Shown one piece after another: positions 22,381 to 23,611 of a stretch of DNA of 23,611 bases. Source of the DNA: a virus; IMG/VR virus record IMGVR_UViG_3300032334_000033, positions 1 to 23,611 of that record; one strand, 5' to 3'. The notes under the pieces were generated by a model. That model was not told the DNA's origin, did no database searches, and saw only the letters and a program-made list of their open reading frames with translations. The translations under genes were made by a program, and so were the position numbers. Each line of letters opens with the position of its first letter. Position 1 is the first letter of the stretch.

Positions 22381-22774
22381 AACTCCAGATGAAAAGAAAA
22401 AGCACGCTGATTATATGCGTTCTTATCATAAGCGTTTTCCTGAAAAGAAGAAGAGATCGAGAGTTGCTTACAGAGAAAAGCACATAGCTAATCAATTAAG
22501 AATCAGATACAACATAACACCTGATGATTACAAGGCTATGCTTGAAAAACAAAATGGCGTATGTGCTTTGTGCGGTTTGCCAGAAACAGTTAAGATATCA
22601 AAAGGTCCTGGAATCAGAAGCCTAGCAGTGGACCACGACCACGATACCGGTAAGGTTCGTGCGCTTTTGTGTAATAAATGTAACGTTATGTTAGGCACAT
22701 ATGAAAACAACAGAGAGTTATTCATAAAGTTTGATGAGTATATTAAAGAACACGGAGAGTCCAATGGCGGGTGA
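22370..22774 (+). CDS. Endonuclease VII-like HNH nuclease
   Basis: A 134-residue protein. A Lys/Arg-rich N-terminus (residues 1-45) precedes RYNITPDDYKAMLEKQNGVCALCGLPE and LAVDHDHDTGKVRALLCNKCNVMLGTYENN. C65-x2-C68 and C101-x2-C104 hold a structural zinc and DHDH at 88-91 is the catalytic part, the layout of the T4 endonuclease VII family. The T4 enzyme resolves branched DNA before packaging; related free-standing genes act as homing endonucleases. The N-terminus Lys/Arg stretch would hold DNA. ATG 22370 overlaps the preceding gene by 11 nt. A second resolvase type is at 19104. Confidence 0.85.
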   Translation: MGAKTPDEKKKHADYMRSYHKRFPEKKKRSRVAYREKHIANQLRIRYNITPDDYKAMLEKQNGVCALCGLPETVKISKGPGIRSLAVDHDHDTGKVRALLCNKCNVMLGTYENNRELFIKFDEYIKEHGESNGG

Positions 22775-23330
22775 GTTTCCAGATTGGTTCAGCGCATACG
22801 CTAAGCCTAACTTTGAGAAGTACCTACTGCCACTAGCAGGCGTGGATAATTTACACTTCCTTCAGCTCGGTGCATACACAGGGGACGCTAGCGTGTGGAT
22901 GCTAGAGAACATTAAACCTTTGATGCTAACAGATGTAGATACTTGGGAGGGTAGTGACGAAGAGGTACATAAGAAGATGAACTTCTCTGAGGTTGAACTT
23001 GCTTATGATGAGAAGGTCAAGGGTCGTACAAACAAGTATAAGTGCACAACTTTTGATTACCTATTTAAGTATTCAATACCAGGTTTCATTGAGTATGAGT
23101 TTATCTATGTGGACGCAGACCACACCGCATCCTCTGCGTTGATCGATGGTGAATTATCTTGGCCTTTGCTCAAGTCCGGAGGACTACTAGCCTTTGATGA
23201 TTACCAATGGGGCGCAGACCTGCCTGCCTCTAAGTCTCCCAAGCTAGGCATAGATCTCTTCCTTGAGCGACACGCTGGTGAGTACGAGATACTGGAGCAG
23301 GGTTTACAAGTGTGGATACGCAGGCTATAA
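22764..23330 (+). CDS. Class I SAM-dependent methyltransferase
   Basis: A 188-residue enzyme. Motif I is FLQLGAYTGDASVWML at 32-46; a DVDTWEGSDEEVH acidic segment follows motif II; FIYVDADHT near 113-121 and LLKSGGLLAFDDYQWG near 137-152 are motifs of the Methyltransf_24-type group, which often methylate sugars or small molecules. The substrate is unknown; it could alter a nucleotide, a glycan or a protein. ATG 22764 has GGAGAG upstream and overlaps the HNH gene by 11 nt; the frame reaches to 22731 without a better start. It is the last plus-strand gene. Confidence 0.75.
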   Translation: MAGEFPDWFSAYAKPNFEKYLLPLAGVDNLHFLQLGAYTGDASVWMLENIKPLMLTDVDTWEGSDEEVHKKMNFSEVELAYDEKVKGRTNKYKCTTFDYLFKYSIPGFIEYEFIYVDADHTASSALIDGELSWPLLKSGGLLAFDDYQWGADLPASKSPKLGIDLFLERHAGEYEILEQGLQVWIRRL

Positions 23331-23331
23331 T
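23303..23331 (+). promoter_or_regulatory. Near-consensus sigma70-type promoter
   Basis: TTTACA (23303-23308), one base from TTGACA, is separated by exactly 17 nt from a perfect TATAAT (23326-23331). It lies across the 3' end of the methyltransferase gene. Transcription would begin near 23338, with no plus-strand gene before the terminator ending near 23403. As both boxes lie within coding sequence, chance must be considered, but spacing and match are the best in the window. Confidence 0.5.
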
Positions 23332-23337
23332 TTAAGT

Positions 23338-23403
23338 ACGTCGTGTCGCCCGACACGGAGTGCTAGCAAGAAGCCCCCGCCAGTTACGGCGAGGGCTTTT
23401 TGT
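23338..23403 (+). ncRNA. Candidate small RNA (about 65 nt)
   Basis: From the expected start of the promoter at 23303-23331 to the terminator there are about 65 nt with no reading frame of note. The RNA would hold a short hairpin, CGTGTC (23342-23347) with GACACG (23352-23357) over GCCC, a single-stranded linker around GGAGTGCTAGCAAG, and the terminator stem. Promoter, one stem, linker and terminator is a classic small-RNA plan. No known family was recognised. The simplest alternative is a plain terminator region for the methyltransferase operon. Confidence 0.35.
23371..23403 (+). terminator. Intrinsic terminator, end of plus-strand operon
   Basis: AAGCCC-C-CGCC (23371-23381) pairs with GGCG-A-GGGCTT (23388-23398), with one C-A mismatch and a 6-nt loop, followed by a T-run to 23401. 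It closes the early/middle operon and faces the convergent minus-strand methyltransferase gene. Read on the minus strand, the stem is the same and a weak CTTCTTG tract follows, so it may act in both directions. Confidence 0.85.
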
Positions 23404-23420
23404 TTGGCTAAGCGAAAGGG

Positions 23421-23611
23421 TTAGAAACTCTCAGCCACATCTACTATGTTTTGTATGATCCACTCTACTACAGGTACAGCTACTGCATTACCCATCTGCT
23501 TATACCGGGTGGAGTCTGACTGTCCAGCAGTCCAGTCATCAGGGAAACCCTGCAATCTTTCACACTCTACTGGAGTTAGGCGACGTACGTTTGATTCCAT
23601 TTGTGCAGCCA
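23421..23611 (-). CDS. DNA (cytosine-5) methyltransferase, C-terminal part
   Basis: The last 63 codons of a minus-strand gene that continues past the right edge; its stop is TTA on the plus strand at 23421-23423. The visible part reads RRLTPVECERLQGFPDDWTAG, then STRYKQMGNAVAVPVVEWI, which are motifs IX-X of cytosine-C5 methyltransferases: the R-LTxxECxRLQGFP block and the YKQxGNAVxVPV block that completes the SAM pocket. It would methylate cytosine in a short target site, most likely to protect phage DNA from host restriction. The catalytic Pro-Cys motif and target domain lie outside the window. Confidence 0.92.
   Translation of the reverse strand, partial: AAQMESNVRRLTPVECERLQGFPDDWTAGQSDSTRYKQMGNAVAVPVVEWIIQNIVDVAESF

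Overview
This window is a stretch of the genome of a tailed double-stranded DNA phage that infects an actinobacterium. The phage assignment rests on a major capsid protein of the N4-gp56 type with a scaffold-like gene just upstream, a long run of fibre and tail genes, a lysis cassette, and a second block of small, tightly overlapping DNA-metabolism genes. The actinobacterial host is inferred from a WhiB-type iron-sulphur regulator (17453-17713), an HslV/proteasome-type protease gene, and a probable leaderless promoter. Base composition looks only moderate in GC by eye, so a low-GC freshwater actinobacterium (Nanopelagicales type) is more likely than a high-GC soil host; this is inference. No tape measure or tail tube gene is visible between capsid and lysis genes, which would fit a short-tailed phage, but the window is partial.

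Layout. 22-3645: scaffold, capsid, a hairpin, then a chain of very small genes, three of them lysine-rich. 3645-9531: adhesion module, with a collagen-like Gly-X-Thr fibre, two glycosyltransferases (GT25 and GT2 type), a probable head-tail adaptor, two fibre-type proteins, a glycine-rich adhesin and a small fibre-associated protein. 9518-11138: three tandem paralogous tail proteins. 11153-11857: an HNH endonuclease with its own probable promoter. 11715-13997: a small tail-associated protein and a 652-residue tail protein. 13997-14897: lysis cassette (membrane protein, M15 peptidase endolysin, holin) closed by a strong terminator. 14959-15297: one minus-strand zinc-ribbon gene, divergent from the protease-like gene at 15355.

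15355-23330 is the early/middle module on the plus strand: Ntn-hydrolase protease, Cas4/RecB-like nuclease, zinc protein, WhiB, RecA/DnaB-type ATPase, Hjc-like resolvase, a primase split into zinc-finger and Toprim genes, a nucleotide-modification-associated protein, a sigma-like factor, a nuclease-like protein, FmdB-type zinc ribbon, endonuclease VII-like HNH protein and a SAM methyltransferase. Several genes shorter than 60 codons were found by hand here. After the last gene there is a near-consensus promoter followed about 65 nt later by a terminator, a candidate small RNA. The window ends in the C-terminus of a minus-strand cytosine-C5 DNA methyltransferase.

Most genes overlap their neighbour by 1-14 nt, so they are probably translated as coupled operons. 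There is no gene-free stretch over 300 bases. No tRNA, rRNA, insertion sequence or CRISPR array was recognised. All functional calls are from motifs read by eye; no database search was run.
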